Shown here piece by piece: positions 1 through 5,707 of a DNA stretch of 10,977 nt (position 1 is its first letter; every line of letters begins with the position of its first letter). Origin of the DNA: Candidatus Sumerlaeota bacterium (GTDB lineage: Bacteria; Sumerlaeota; Sumerlaeia; MWCT01); assembly GCA_026398545.1 (NCBI GenBank), contig JAPLSR010000132.1, positions 1 through 10,977 of the forward strand, given 5' to 3'. A program made the translations under genes and the position numbers. Under the pieces are notes generated by a model. It had not been told where the DNA came from, did no database searches, and saw only the letters and a program-made list of their open reading frames with translations.

Positions 1-791
1 GTGTAATCCCTCATGACCTCAACCTTGCTGAAGTCCGCCTGTGAAAAAACGTCAATTGTGAGATAATGGAGATAGACCTCCGCATTCACGGAATCCTCGG
101 GGTCTTGGATATGTATCAGGTCAAAGAAGGCGCCAAGGGGACGGGTCGCCCCATCCGCCGCGGCAATTTGCGAGGGATAAAAATAGAGGGGATAAATGAG
201 CGGCGTGCGTGTGGGCGAGGCGTCGCCCTGTCCCTGGCTTATAATATCAAAACTGGCGCTTTCTTGAAAATCGCTCAGGGCGGAGCGTAAGCGGAGACGC
301 GGAATCACGCGCCGGGTGTCCATGTTGGAGCTTATGGCAAAGGAGACCTGATACACACGTTCCGCCAGAAGGGGCGTGTGAAAACCGCTCTCAAAATATC
401 CAAACGTGTTGGAATCAGCGGGGGCAAGGGTGAGAACGCCGCCCGACTCTGAATGACGCGGAGCGGAAAATGGAAAATCTGAAATATCTGTCGGCACAAA
501 TGACCACCCCTGAGCGCCATCCTGGAAATCATAATCTGTTAAACTCAAATCGTGGAGAAATCCCCCGTCAACCGTTGCATCAGTGGACTCTATTACCACG
601 CCGGCGCCGGACTCGACGGCGGCGCGAACCTCAAATTGCCCGGATGCCGCGCTGAAGGCTCCACCCGCCGCATCAACACTGGAAAATTCCAGCACCATGG
701 CGCCCTCGGATACCGCCTCATCAACCACCCATAATAGAACGGCAAAGAAGAAGAGAAAAAGATTAACAATTGTCTTCCGCATCTTCCACAT
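1..791 (-). CDS. Secreted protein of unknown function (3' end outside window)
   Basis: An uninterrupted frame of 263 codons runs from the ATG at 791 to the left edge, so the C-terminus is missing. A Shine-Dalgarno-like GGCGAGGG lies just upstream of that ATG. The N-terminus has basic residues (K3, R5, K6), then a hydrophobic stretch rich in L, F and V (about residues 8-23), and a possible signal-peptidase site after AVS near residue 29. This points to export. The mature part is rich in beta-forming residues, G, S and D, and contains a segment reading DFQDGAQGWSF. Openings of this kind are seen in jelly-roll or carbohydrate-binding-like extracellular domains, but I cannot assign a family. It is divergent from the ferredoxin gene. 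A degenerate copy of the palindromic repeat (271-293) is translated within it as RLRLRSALSDF. The coding call is secure; the function is unknown. Confidence 0.8.
   Translation of the reverse strand, partial: MWKMRKTIVNLFLFFFAVLLWVVDEAVSEGAMVLEFSSVDAAGGAFSAASGQFEVRAAVESGAGVVIESTDATVDGGFLHDLSLTDYDFQDGAQGWSFVPTDISDFPFSAPRHSESGGVLTLAPADSNTFGYFESGFHTPLLAERVYQVSFAISSNMDTRRVIPRLRLRSALSDFQESASFDIISQGQGDASPTRTPLIYPLYFYPSQIAAADGATRPLGAFFDLIHIQDPEDSVNAEVYLHYLTIDVFSQADFSKVEVMRDY
271..293. repeat. Degenerate copy of the GTCGCT/AGCGAC palindromic repeat
   Basis: The core GGAGCGTAAGCG (282-293) is identical to 12 bases of the repeat copy at 10459-10488, and it is preceded at 271-275 by TCGCT, as in the other copies but with a shorter centre. 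It lies inside the secreted-protein gene and is read in the same frame relation as the copy at 10040-10069. The match is short, so chance similarity is possible. Confidence 0.35.
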
Positions 792-824
792 ATCCCTCGC
801 CTTCTAAAATTCAAAATCCCACTC

Positions 825-886
825 ACCACAAAGACGCGAAAACACAAAGTGAAAACCTCACCTTTGAGTCTTTGCGGCTTCGTGGT
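825..886. repeat. 62-bp imperfect palindrome of the 'ACCACGAAG...CAAAG' type
   Basis: The left arm (825-851, starting ACCACAAAGACGCG) and the reverse complement of the right arm (859-886, starting ACCACGAAGCCGC) align over about 27 bases with few mismatches, separated by 7 bases. It sits in the divergent region between the secreted-protein gene and the ferredoxin promoter. Arms of the form CTTTG-GTC-TTG-GTGGT recur as dispersed intergenic sequences in many environmental bacterial genomes; that is from memory, not a search. A half-copy is present at 2686-2713. Function is unknown. Confidence 0.6.
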
Positions 887-902
887 AAAATATAGTTCAT
901 GC

Positions 903-931
903 TTGACCCGTTCATATAGTTCTTTTATAAA
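903..931 (+). promoter_or_regulatory. Sigma70-type promoter for the ferredoxin gene
   Basis: A -35 box TTGACC (903-908) is separated by exactly 17 bases from a -10 box TATAAA (926-931). Transcription would start near 938, leaving a leader of about 55 bases with AGGAGG at 981-986 before the ATG at 994. It is one of the best promoter matches in the window. Confidence 0.6.
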
Positions 932-993
932 ATACCCATTATGTTTCGGGCAATATGAAACATCTGTTAAAAAATGTATAAGGAGGACTTATT

Positions 994-1164
994 ATGGCTC
1001 ACAAAATAACGGACGCCTGTATTGCCTGCGGAAGCTGTGTGGATGTATGCCCGGTGGAGGCAATTAGCGAGGGCGACCCTATTTACCAGATTGACCCGGA
1101 AGTCTGCACTGACTGCGGAACATGTGTGGAACAATGCCCCGTGGAGGCTATTCAGCCTGAGTAA
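994..1164 (+). CDS. 2[4Fe-4S] ferredoxin, clostridial type
   Basis: This 56-residue protein is almost wholly two cysteine motifs, C9-x2-C12-x2-C15-x3-C19-P and C38-x2-C41-x2-C44-x3-C48-P. Each is followed by VEAI, the hallmark of small bacterial 8Fe ferredoxins that carry two low-potential [4Fe-4S] clusters. It would act as a soluble cytoplasmic electron carrier, for example for pyruvate:ferredoxin oxidoreductase, hydrogenase or radical-SAM enzymes; the partner cannot be told from here. Length matches the family (about 55-60 residues). The start is set by AGGAGG 7 bases upstream. It is monocistronic: its own promoter lies at 903-931 and a terminator follows 22 bases after the stop. The internal pseudo-twofold repeat between the halves is clear. 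It suggests an anaerobic or facultative metabolism. Confidence 0.95.
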   Translation: MAHKITDACIACGSCVDVCPVEAISEGDPIYQIDPEVCTDCGTCVEQCPVEAIQPE

Positions 1165-1186
1165 GAGACCGATAAGATGATTGCTC

Positions 1187-1218
1187 GGCCGTCCCCAACG
1201 GGGCGGCCTCTTCTTTTT
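1187..1218 (+). terminator. Intrinsic terminator of the ferredoxin gene
   Basis: GGCCG (1187-1191) pairs with CGGCC (1204-1208) and CCCC with GGGG, with one bulged T and an AAC loop. The T-rich tract TCTTCTTTTT follows at 1209-1218. The tract abuts the stop codon of the convergent fmdB-like gene, so the hairpin lies between both genes, but the U tract favours plus-strand termination. Confidence 0.85.
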
Positions 1219-1535
1219 CAATCCGCAATGTTATCCGTCAGCCCCTTCAAGGTCTCCGGCTTGTCCCTCTCCACATACTTGCTCTGACCATCCGTGCCGG
1301 TCACATTTTCATATACGCCCTCATCGCGCCGCACCAGCTTGGTAAATCCCATCTCCTTATACTTGGAATCCGTGACGGGTGTCGAGACATGAACCAGCGG
1401 TATGAGACGTCTCACTGGACAGCCGCACGAGGGGCAGACTGAAAGGCTTTTCGCATTAATGTTCTGTTCAACCTCAAACGCCTTTCCCCTGCTCGGACAA
1501 CCCTCTCCTGAATGCTCATACTCATACACCGGCAT
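1218..1535 (-). CDS. FmdB-family zinc-ribbon protein with an altered first knuckle
   Basis: The protein (105 residues) begins MPVYEYEH and continues with FEVEQ and a second knuckle C34-P-S-C37-G followed by VRRLI. That is the layout of the FmdB regulatory/zinc-ribbon family (putative regulatory proteins, typically 70-110 residues). The usual first C-x2-C knuckle is not intact: there is C13 with R16 at the expected second position, and H8 may substitute as a ligand. The tail after residue 50 is charged and probably disordered. GGGAGGTGATG upstream is a near-perfect ribosome-binding site. The gene starts 47 bases after tagA on the same strand, so the two are probably cotranscribed. Family assignment is good. 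The molecular role is not established for most members; the original link is to formamidase/amidase regulation. Confidence 0.8.
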   Translation of the reverse strand: MPVYEYEHSGEGCPSRGKAFEVEQNINAKSLSVCPSCGCPVRRLIPLVHVSTPVTDSKYKEMGFTKLVRRDEGVYENVTGTDGQSKYVERDKPETLKGLTDNIAD

Positions 1536-1582
1536 GACTCATCACCTCCCTGGCAAAAGGATATTATATACATAAGTAAATC

Positions 1583-2344
1583 TCAGGCGTGCCGTCGTTT
1601 AAACCTGTGTTTGATTACCCTCATCAGAAATGAGGCATTCCCCGGAAGGTAACGGCGCCAGAGGCGGCGAGGCTCCATTACAAGGCGGAATATCCACTCC
1701 AGCCCAATACGCCGCATCCAGACCGGCGCACGCCTCGTCACGCCCGCAACATATTCAAACAGTGCGCCCACACACCACACAACCGGCACACCCATCTCAT
1801 TCAGGCGAGATGCCGCAAAAATCTCCTGTAGCGGGACGCCCATCCCGATGAGCAAAATAGAAGGATGCGCCTCCACGATATCTTTCACAACCTCCGGCTC
1901 CTCATCCGGGCTGAAATATCCCGACCTGCAACCCGCCACCTTTAGATGAGGGAACACATTTTTAATATTTCCCGCCGCCTTTTCCGCCACACCCGGATGC
2001 GAGCCCAATAAATAGAGAGAGAACCCCTCATTAGCGCACATGGCGCAGAATTGCGGAAAAAAGTCCCCCGCATTGATGCGCTCCGGCAGTGGCTCGCCCA
2101 GAAATTTCGCCGCCCAGACCACCGCCTGCCCATCCGCATAAACACAATCGGCGCCATCAATAATCCGCGCATATGCGGGATTTTTAAAATAAAGATTTAT
2201 ACAATGGGCATTAAGATAGGTGATGAGACGGGGGGGGGCGACTCCGCACGTCCATGCACGCACCCTCTCAAGAAATTCATCCCTTGTGAGGGCATCAATC
2301 GTAATCCCGAATGGACTGCTCGTCTTATGTCGGTCTTCTCTCAT
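1583..2344 (-). CDS. WecG/TagA/CpsF-family glycosyltransferase (GT26)
   Basis: A 253-residue enzyme starting at the ATG at 2344. GT26 landmarks run in order: TYLNAHCINLYFKNP (about 42-56), the acidic ADCVYADGQ with a candidate catalytic Asp66 (65-73), LLGSHPGVAEKA (112-123), LIGMGVPLQE (165-174), and a C-terminal basic segment with RAPVWMRRIGLEW and EPRRLWRRYL that contacts the membrane in characterised relatives. Members transfer N-acetylmannosamine(uronate) from UDP-sugars to undecaprenyl-linked acceptors for teichoic acid, enterobacterial common antigen or exopolysaccharide; the substrate here is unknown. A longer frame extends to 2539, but that part overlaps the structured RNA at 2364-2577 and does not resemble the family, so the later start was chosen. 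No strong Shine-Dalgarno is visible there. The gene lies 19 bases beyond the RNA's U tract and is followed by the fmdB-like gene. Confidence 0.9.
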   Translation of the reverse strand: MREDRHKTSSPFGITIDALTRDEFLERVRAWTCGVAPPRLITYLNAHCINLYFKNPAYARIIDGADCVYADGQAVVWAAKFLGEPLPERINAGDFFPQFCAMCANEGFSLYLLGSHPGVAEKAAGNIKNVFPHLKVAGCRSGYFSPDEEPEVVKDIVEAHPSILLIGMGVPLQEIFAASRLNEMGVPVVWCVGALFEYVAGVTRRAPVWMRRIGLEWIFRLVMEPRRLWRRYLPGNASFLMRVIKHRFKRRHA

Positions 2345-2363
2345 GACAAAGATTCGCGGGGTT

Positions 2364-2577
2364 AAAAAAATTAACCCCCGCATCGCCGTGATTAGGGCAT
2401 TATTGAGTCGCGTGAACCAGGTGGGTGCCCTCACATCCGCTTTTGAGAATCCCGGTTGGCGGTCAATACCGCAAATCCAAGCGGGACATCTCAGCCACGG
2501 AAGAATATTTGGACTCCCGTGACTTAGGTGTTGGCCCAATAGATTACCCCCTTATCACAAACGTAGCAGGGGTTAAA
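2364..2577 (-). ncRNA. ssrS: Probable 6S RNA
   Basis: Read on the minus strand, the ends pair over nearly 30 bases. UUAACCCC (2576-2569) pairs with GGGGUUAA (2378-2371). UGC and CG pairs follow around 2565 and 2385, then GUGAU (2558-2554) with AUCAC (2392-2388) and AGGG with CCCU. The 3' strand runs directly into U7 (2370-2364), making the closing stem an intrinsic terminator. Inside lie a strong hairpin at 2444-2493 (UGAGA/UCUCA, UCCCG/CGGGA, GCGGU/ACCGC around an AUUG loop), another at 2494-2524, and a 3'-side hairpin at 2395-2430 (GGGCA/UGCCC) holding CACCU and UCAA, as in the 3' side of the 6S central bubble. Length (about 210), the closing stem, the end CGGCGAUGCGGGG and the bubble elements fit 6S RNA, which binds sigma70 RNA polymerase. 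The resemblance is from memory of the family; no covariance model was run. A promoter was not clearly resolved in the AT-rich sequence upstream. Confidence 0.65.
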
Positions 2578-2685
2578 TCATATATCATTTATCAAACAAC
2601 TATAAATACAATCTCTCCAAGCCAGTCCAATGTCAAGAAAAAAACTCTATTACGCTCTACTCTCCTGATGTCCGTCTGAGTTGGA

Positions 2686-2713
2686 TTTGTGTCCTGGTGC
2701 CTTAGTGGTCAAA
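2686..2713. repeat. Half-copy of the dispersed palindrome seen at 825-886
   Basis: TTTGTGTCCTGGTGCC followed by TTAGTGGTCAAA aligns with the right arm at 864-890 (TTTGAGTCTTTGCGGC then TTCGTGGTAAAA), about 20 of 28 positions identical. No matching left arm is visible nearby. The rest of 2578-2851 holds AT-rich sequence upstream of the 6S RNA, this element and a possible fmt promoter; I see no gene there. Confidence 0.4.
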
Positions 2714-2772
2714 TAAATCTTGTTCTAATTGTCCTTTACGCATCCGCAAAAGCTCCGGGCGCTATTTTTTTA

Positions 2773-2801
2773 TTGTCTATCCCCACCATGTCAGGGATAA
2801 T
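2773..2801 (+). promoter_or_regulatory. Candidate promoter for fmt
   Basis: TTGTCT (2773-2778) and GATAAT (2796-2801) are spaced by 17 bases, about 50 bases before the fmt start codon. Four of six -35 and five of six -10 positions match the sigma70 consensus. Confidence 0.4.
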
Positions 2802-2851
2802 CATGATTAACACGGTGCGGATTCCGAACATACCAGGAAAGGTTTATTTCT

Positions 2852-3817
2852 ATGAGAATTATTTTTGCCGGAACGCCCGATTTTGCAATACCGGCTCTGC
2901 AACGTCTGATTGATTCCAATCACGAGATTGTGGCGGTAGTCACCAAGCCAGACCGCCCCGCAGGGCGTGGCATGAGACCGACAGTCAGCCCGGTCAAACT
3001 CCTCGCCCAGAAAAACTCCCTGAATGTCCTTCAACCCGAAAGCCTGAAAAATCCCCCCTTTGCGGAAATCCTGAGACCTTACAACCCCGACATCATCATC
3101 GTTGCCGCCTATGGCAAAATCCTCCCCGGGGACATCCTTGACCTTCCCGGATTCGGTTGTGTCAACATCCATGCCTCCCTGCTCCCCAAATACCGCGGCG
3201 CCGCTCCCATCAACCGGGCAATCATGAACTGCGATACGGAAACAGGCGTCACTCTCATGAAGATGGATAAGACCATGGACACTGGCGACATCCTCATGTC
3301 CGAAGGCATTCCCATCCTCGAAGATGATGATGCCCTCTCGGTGACTAATATGCTATCCATACTCGGAGCCGACCTCCTGATGCGCCTCCTCGAACAGTTG
3401 GAACGGACGGGTGAACTTAAAGGCGTCCCGCAGGACCACTCAAAGGCAACCTATGCCCCACGCCTTACAAAGGAAATTTGCCGCATCAAATGGGATGACC
3501 GCTTTGAGCGCGTCCTCTGCCACATCATGGGTCTCTCCCCAAAACCGGGGGCATTTACACAACTGGGCGACACTGTCTTAAATATCATCCGCGCCGAAAC
3601 CTTATTCGCCGAAAAGGAAATCCATGAGAAACTGCTGAATACCAAGGAATACACGCCCGGCTGCGTGGTCAAACTCCTCCGCCACAAGGGACCCGTTGTC
3701 AGAACTAAAGATGGACTTATTGTCCTCACCCGACTCCAGCCGCCGGGAAAGCGTATCATGAGCGGGCAGGATTTCATCAACGGCGGATATATAAAACTCG
3801 GGGACAGATTTGTCTGA
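2852..3817 (+). CDS. fmt: Methionyl-tRNA formyltransferase
   Basis: Fmt transfers the formyl group of 10-formyltetrahydrofolate to Met-tRNA for translation initiation. The 321-residue length is normal for the family. It opens MRIIFAGTPDFA, the usual N-terminus. The catalytic core is VNIHASLLPKYRGAAPI, with Asn105 and His107 and the SLLPKYRG signature (109-116), followed by MDTGDIL containing the expected catalytic Asp143. The C-terminal domain (about 205-315) carries KEICRIKWD, the usual opening of the OB-fold tRNA-binding region. AGGAAAGG lies 9 bases before the ATG. In many genomes def (peptide deformylase) is adjacent; it is absent here. The gene stands alone between the divergent 6S RNA/tagA unit and a palindrome cluster. 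The call is firm. Confidence 0.97.
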   Translation: MRIIFAGTPDFAIPALQRLIDSNHEIVAVVTKPDRPAGRGMRPTVSPVKLLAQKNSLNVLQPESLKNPPFAEILRPYNPDIIIVAAYGKILPGDILDLPGFGCVNIHASLLPKYRGAAPINRAIMNCDTETGVTLMKMDKTMDTGDILMSEGIPILEDDDALSVTNMLSILGADLLMRLLEQLERTGELKGVPQDHSKATYAPRLTKEICRIKWDDRFERVLCHIMGLSPKPGAFTQLGDTVLNIIRAETLFAEKEIHEKLLNTKEYTPGCVVKLLRHKGPVVRTKDGLIVLTRLQPPGKRIMSGQDFINGGYIKLGDRFV

Positions 3818-3834
3818 ATCCCGGCAATCGGAGA

Positions 3835-3860
3835 TCCGCCGAAGTTCTAACGTAGGCGGA
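3835..3860. repeat. Palindromic element TCCGCC/GGCGGA downstream of fmt
   Basis: TCCGCC (3835-3840) and GGCGGA (3855-3860) form a perfect 6-bp stem around the 14-base loop GAAGTTCTAACGTA. Stem length and loop ends (GAAG...CGTA) match the GTCGCT/AGCGAC repeats near the right end, whose loop begins GAAG and ends CGTA. The stem bases differ on both sides in a paired way. No T tract follows, so it is not an obvious terminator. Confidence 0.5.
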
Positions 3861-3883
3861 CCCGACAGGTCAGCGCCAGCCAG

Positions 3884-3898
3884 GTGGATTCCATCCAC
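3884..3898. repeat. Short perfect inverted repeat GTGGAT/ATCCAC
   Basis: A 6-bp perfect stem with a TCC loop (GTGGATTCCATCCAC). It abuts and partly overlaps the next palindrome at 3896, and belongs to a run of three hairpins between fmt and the dockerin gene promoter. Confidence 0.4.
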
Positions 3899-3943
3899 GA
3901 ATTTTCACAAATTAGTGTGGATTCGTGTGAACTTGATTTTTTT
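3896..3943 (+). terminator. Imperfect palindrome plus T7 tract, possible fmt terminator
   Basis: CACGAAT (3896-3902) pairs with ATTCGTG (3921-3927), and 12 of the 16 position pairs over the 32-base element are complementary. T7 follows at 3937-3943, but nine bases beyond the stem, further than ideal. It could be a terminator for fmt or a dispersed repeat that happens to precede a T run. Confidence 0.4.
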
Positions 3944-3945
3944 GT

Positions 3946-3974
3946 TTGAAAATCATTACGGTTAATGTTATATA
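3946..3974 (+). promoter_or_regulatory. Promoter for the dockerin gene
   Basis: TTGAAA (3946-3951), a 17-base spacer, then TATATA (3969-3974). Transcription would start near 3981, 28 bases before the ATG at 4009. This supports the start at 4009 over any start further upstream. Confidence 0.55.
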
Positions 3975-4008
3975 TCAAAGCGCATTTTATAACATGGGGG
4001 TAAATAAA

Positions 4009-4605
4009 ATGAGACGCCAATTTTTTAATGCGGGTTCGCTCGTCTTTCTGGTTATTGTGATTTGTCTTTCCCCTCTGATTTCTGCCGCCCCGCCCGGCGA
4101 TGCCAATAATGATGGTAAAATTGACTCGCTCGATATCCAGGCGATTATTGACCATATCCTTGGCAGAACCACTGCAACAGGGGATGCGGATGGCAATCAG
4201 GATACAATCATCAACATAGCAGATTTGTTAACTGTCATCAAAATTATATCAGAAAAGACGCCCACGCCCACACCGACTCCCACACCAACTCCGGTTATCA
4301 TTAACATCAAGGATTATTTCATCCTCTCGCAGAATAGCTGGTGGCACTTCGCAGGCTTCGAGGGAGGCTCGCCGGATGATAATTTCAAATGGACAGTCCT
4401 GAGTGATACAATGACTGTGGGCGGGACTAAAAGCGCCGTTAAAATCAAAACCGAAACGGACGAACCCACAGATGAGCGGAACAATGATGTGGACTTCTGG
4501 GTTCTGGAACCCAACGGCGACCTGTATTTCTGGGGCTACCATGAGGGCGGTATCGGCGACGCCGCCCTGAAGTCCTCCGTGTCAGTGTGGACGCCACCCT
4601 CGTAA
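4009..4605 (+). CDS. Secreted dockerin-domain protein, probably truncated by a frameshift
   Basis: From the ATG at 4009 (GGGGGT about 8 bases upstream) the frame gives 198 residues. Residues 1-26 are a signal peptide ending PLISA. Residues 30-80 form a type I dockerin with two calcium loops. The first has D31, N33, D35, D39 and D42 in GDANNDGKIDSLD; the second has D61, N63, D65, N69 and D72. Each loop is followed by an amphipathic helix. A TP-repeat linker (84-95) leads to a domain (about 98-198) rich in W, F and D that I do not recognise. Dockerins bind cohesins in cellulosome-like or surface complexes, but many non-cellulolytic bacteria carry isolated ones, and the dockerin is N-terminal here, which is less usual. 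The frame stops at TAA 4603-4605 while another frame continues in protein-like sequence (next entry), suggesting a -1 shift near 4580-4600. Confidence 0.8.
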   Translation: MRRQFFNAGSLVFLVIVICLSPLISAAPPGDANNDGKIDSLDIQAIIDHILGRTTATGDADGNQDTIINIADLLTVIKIISEKTPTPTPTPTPTPVIINIKDYFILSQNSWWHFAGFEGGSPDDNFKWTVLSDTMTVGGTKSAVKIKTETDEPTDERNNDVDFWVLEPNGDLYFWGYHEGGIGDAALKSSVSVWTPPS

Positions 4606-4769
4606 CCCCCATAGGGAATTACCCATTCCGCGCTAGCACCTTCTTCCTTAAAAAGGGTGCAGGGATGATTGTCCAGGACCAGAAGCCCGACCCCAACGAC
4701 GCCGAATTACAGGGCATAGATGATGGTCAGGTTGGCGGGGTCAAAATCCAACCGGATATAGCCCCATAA
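4587..4769 (+). pseudogene. Out-of-frame C-terminal continuation of the dockerin protein
   Basis: The frame that overlaps the end of the dockerin gene runs on for about 60 codons to TAA at 4767-4769. It includes TPIGNYPFRASTFFLKKG and a D- and Q-rich tail resembling the preceding domain in composition. No ribosome-binding site or plausible separate start exists (only GTG at 4587). The simplest reading is that this is the rest of the same gene after a one-base indel, either a real mutation or a sequencing/assembly error. Positions 4770-4826 show nothing further. Confidence 0.5.
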
Positions 4770-4826
4770 AAGTCTAAGGCGGATTGATTGCATCAGCTTC
4801 GGGTGGCCCCACTTATTCATGCGCTC

Positions 4827-5597
4827 TTATTTTTTCACGAAACCATATTTGGTCAATAATAAATTCCCGTCCTTAATCAGTCCAATCCCCGGGGCGTAAT
4901 ATTTATATTCCTTTCCCTTTTCGAGGTCAGACGTCTCTTCCGTTTTCAGGCAGTTTTCGAATTTTCCCGCGGGCGTCTCAAATATCTCCCTGTTTGATAT
5001 GATTTCCGCCCTGTCCATGGCGACACCGGGGACGTGTTCCTGGTAATATCTCGCCCCCAGCAGGATGATGCCGGGCATCATCAGTCCAGCCCTGGCATTT
5101 TCGGAATCCGCCTTCCAGGCGCCTCCATGACCCACAACTTTGCCATCCTTATAAATGTCCACATCCTCGCCGAAATAAAAAACGCTGTTGGTATCCGTGC
5201 ACATTGCAAAATAATTCCTTGAAATTTCGGTCAGCTCGCCATTTTCCGTTTCACGCTCCTCCACCACCCTGGTCTCGATATTCCCGATTTTTTTGGTTTC
5301 ATCAAGGACAGTGACTAAAAGTTTGACCGCGTCTTTTCCATCCTTGCCTTCCAGCGTCAATTGGTAAGACGGTTCAAGAATAAAATACTTATTCTTCCCT
5401 GTGGTGGAAAAATGCAGTTCCTCAATGTTGAAGGAATCCGTCCATTGCTTCTGCTCCTCTTTCTTCAATTCTTTGGTTACCTTTACTTCCTTGCCGCCTT
5501 CCTTTTTCACCTCTTGTGCCATACTATTTCCGATGACAAAAACCACAGATAAACAAAAGATACAAACCAATATTTTTGCCAGAAGTTTTGTTCCCAT
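4827..5597 (-). CDS. Exported protein of unknown function
   Basis: 256 residues from the ATG at 5597, chosen because AGGAGATGGAG lies directly upstream; a TTG eight codons earlier would sit inside that site. Residues 1-27 form a signal peptide (basic K4 and K8, then a hydrophobic core, cleavage likely after NSMA). A charged K/E-rich segment (about 29-52) follows and is probably a flexible linker. The rest (55-256) is a beta-rich domain with repeated short strands and the motifs VPGVAMDRAEI, TPAGKFENCLKT and YKYYAPGIGLIKDG. I recall this ending from uncharacterised secreted proteins of several bacterial phyla but cannot name a family. The arrangement TPAGxFxNC...YYAPGIGLIK suggests a lipocalin-like or LolA-like barrel, which is speculative. 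It is convergent with the dockerin gene and has its own candidate promoter. Confidence 0.8.
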   Translation of the reverse strand: MGTKLLAKILVCIFCLSVVFVIGNSMAQEVKKEGGKEVKVTKELKKEEQKQWTDSFNIEELHFSTTGKNKYFILEPSYQLTLEGKDGKDAVKLLVTVLDETKKIGNIETRVVEERETENGELTEISRNYFAMCTDTNSVFYFGEDVDIYKDGKVVGHGGAWKADSENARAGLMMPGIILLGARYYQEHVPGVAMDRAEIISNREIFETPAGKFENCLKTEETSDLEKGKEYKYYAPGIGLIKDGNLLLTKYGFVKK

Positions 5598-5621
5598 AGT
5601 CTTACTCCATCTCCTTTCCAA

Positions 5622-5649
5622 ATAATATTGCTCACCTTCCCCTGAACAA
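5622..5649 (-). promoter_or_regulatory. Candidate promoter for the exported protein
   Basis: On the minus strand TTGTTC (5649-5644), a 16-base spacer and TATTAT (5627-5622) lie 25 bases before the ATG at 5597. The leader would be very short and carry the AGGAG site. Confidence 0.35.
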
Positions 5650-5707
5650 TTACCCCATCAATATTAAAACAAAATTAAAAATGATAAAATCTTTTGGGGT
5701 CAGTTCA
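5643..5707. repeat. Inverted repeat TGAAC...CCCC / GGGG...GTTCA around an AT-rich spacer
   Basis: TGAACAATTACCCC (5643-5656) is nearly the reverse complement of GGGGTCAGTTCA (5696-5707), apart from a two-base insertion and a few changes. The arms enclose 39 mostly A/T bases. The right arm reaches the rimO stop codon. It may be a weak terminator region or the trace of a small inserted element. Confidence 0.3.

Noticed and set aside
2358..2378. Hairpin GGGGTTAA-A5-TTAACCCC as a simple terminator
   Set aside because: The run of T/A is in the loop and not after the stem in either orientation. The minus-strand GGGGTTAA pairs equally with 2569-2576, which puts the U tract in the right place.
2444..2493. 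TPP riboswitch suggested by GGCTGAGAT on the minus strand
   Set aside because: The other TPP elements (the ACCTGA...GGATAATGCC half) are missing, and the downstream gene is not thiamine related. The whole region pairs better as a 6S-like RNA.
2345..2539. N-terminal extension of the glycosyltransferase by 65 codons
   Set aside because: The extension does not resemble the GT26 family, contains hairpin-forming DNA that fits a structured RNA, and includes the RNA's U tract. The start at 2344 gives a normal-length protein.
2220..2679. Open frames on the plus strand opposite tagA and the 6S-like RNA
   Set aside because: No ribosome-binding sites, no recognisable motifs, and they are antisense to a well-supported gene and RNA.
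2752..2772. Possible terminator ending in a T run before fmt (AGCTCCGGGCGCT then T7)
   Set aside because: Only three base pairs form; no gene ends just upstream on that strand.
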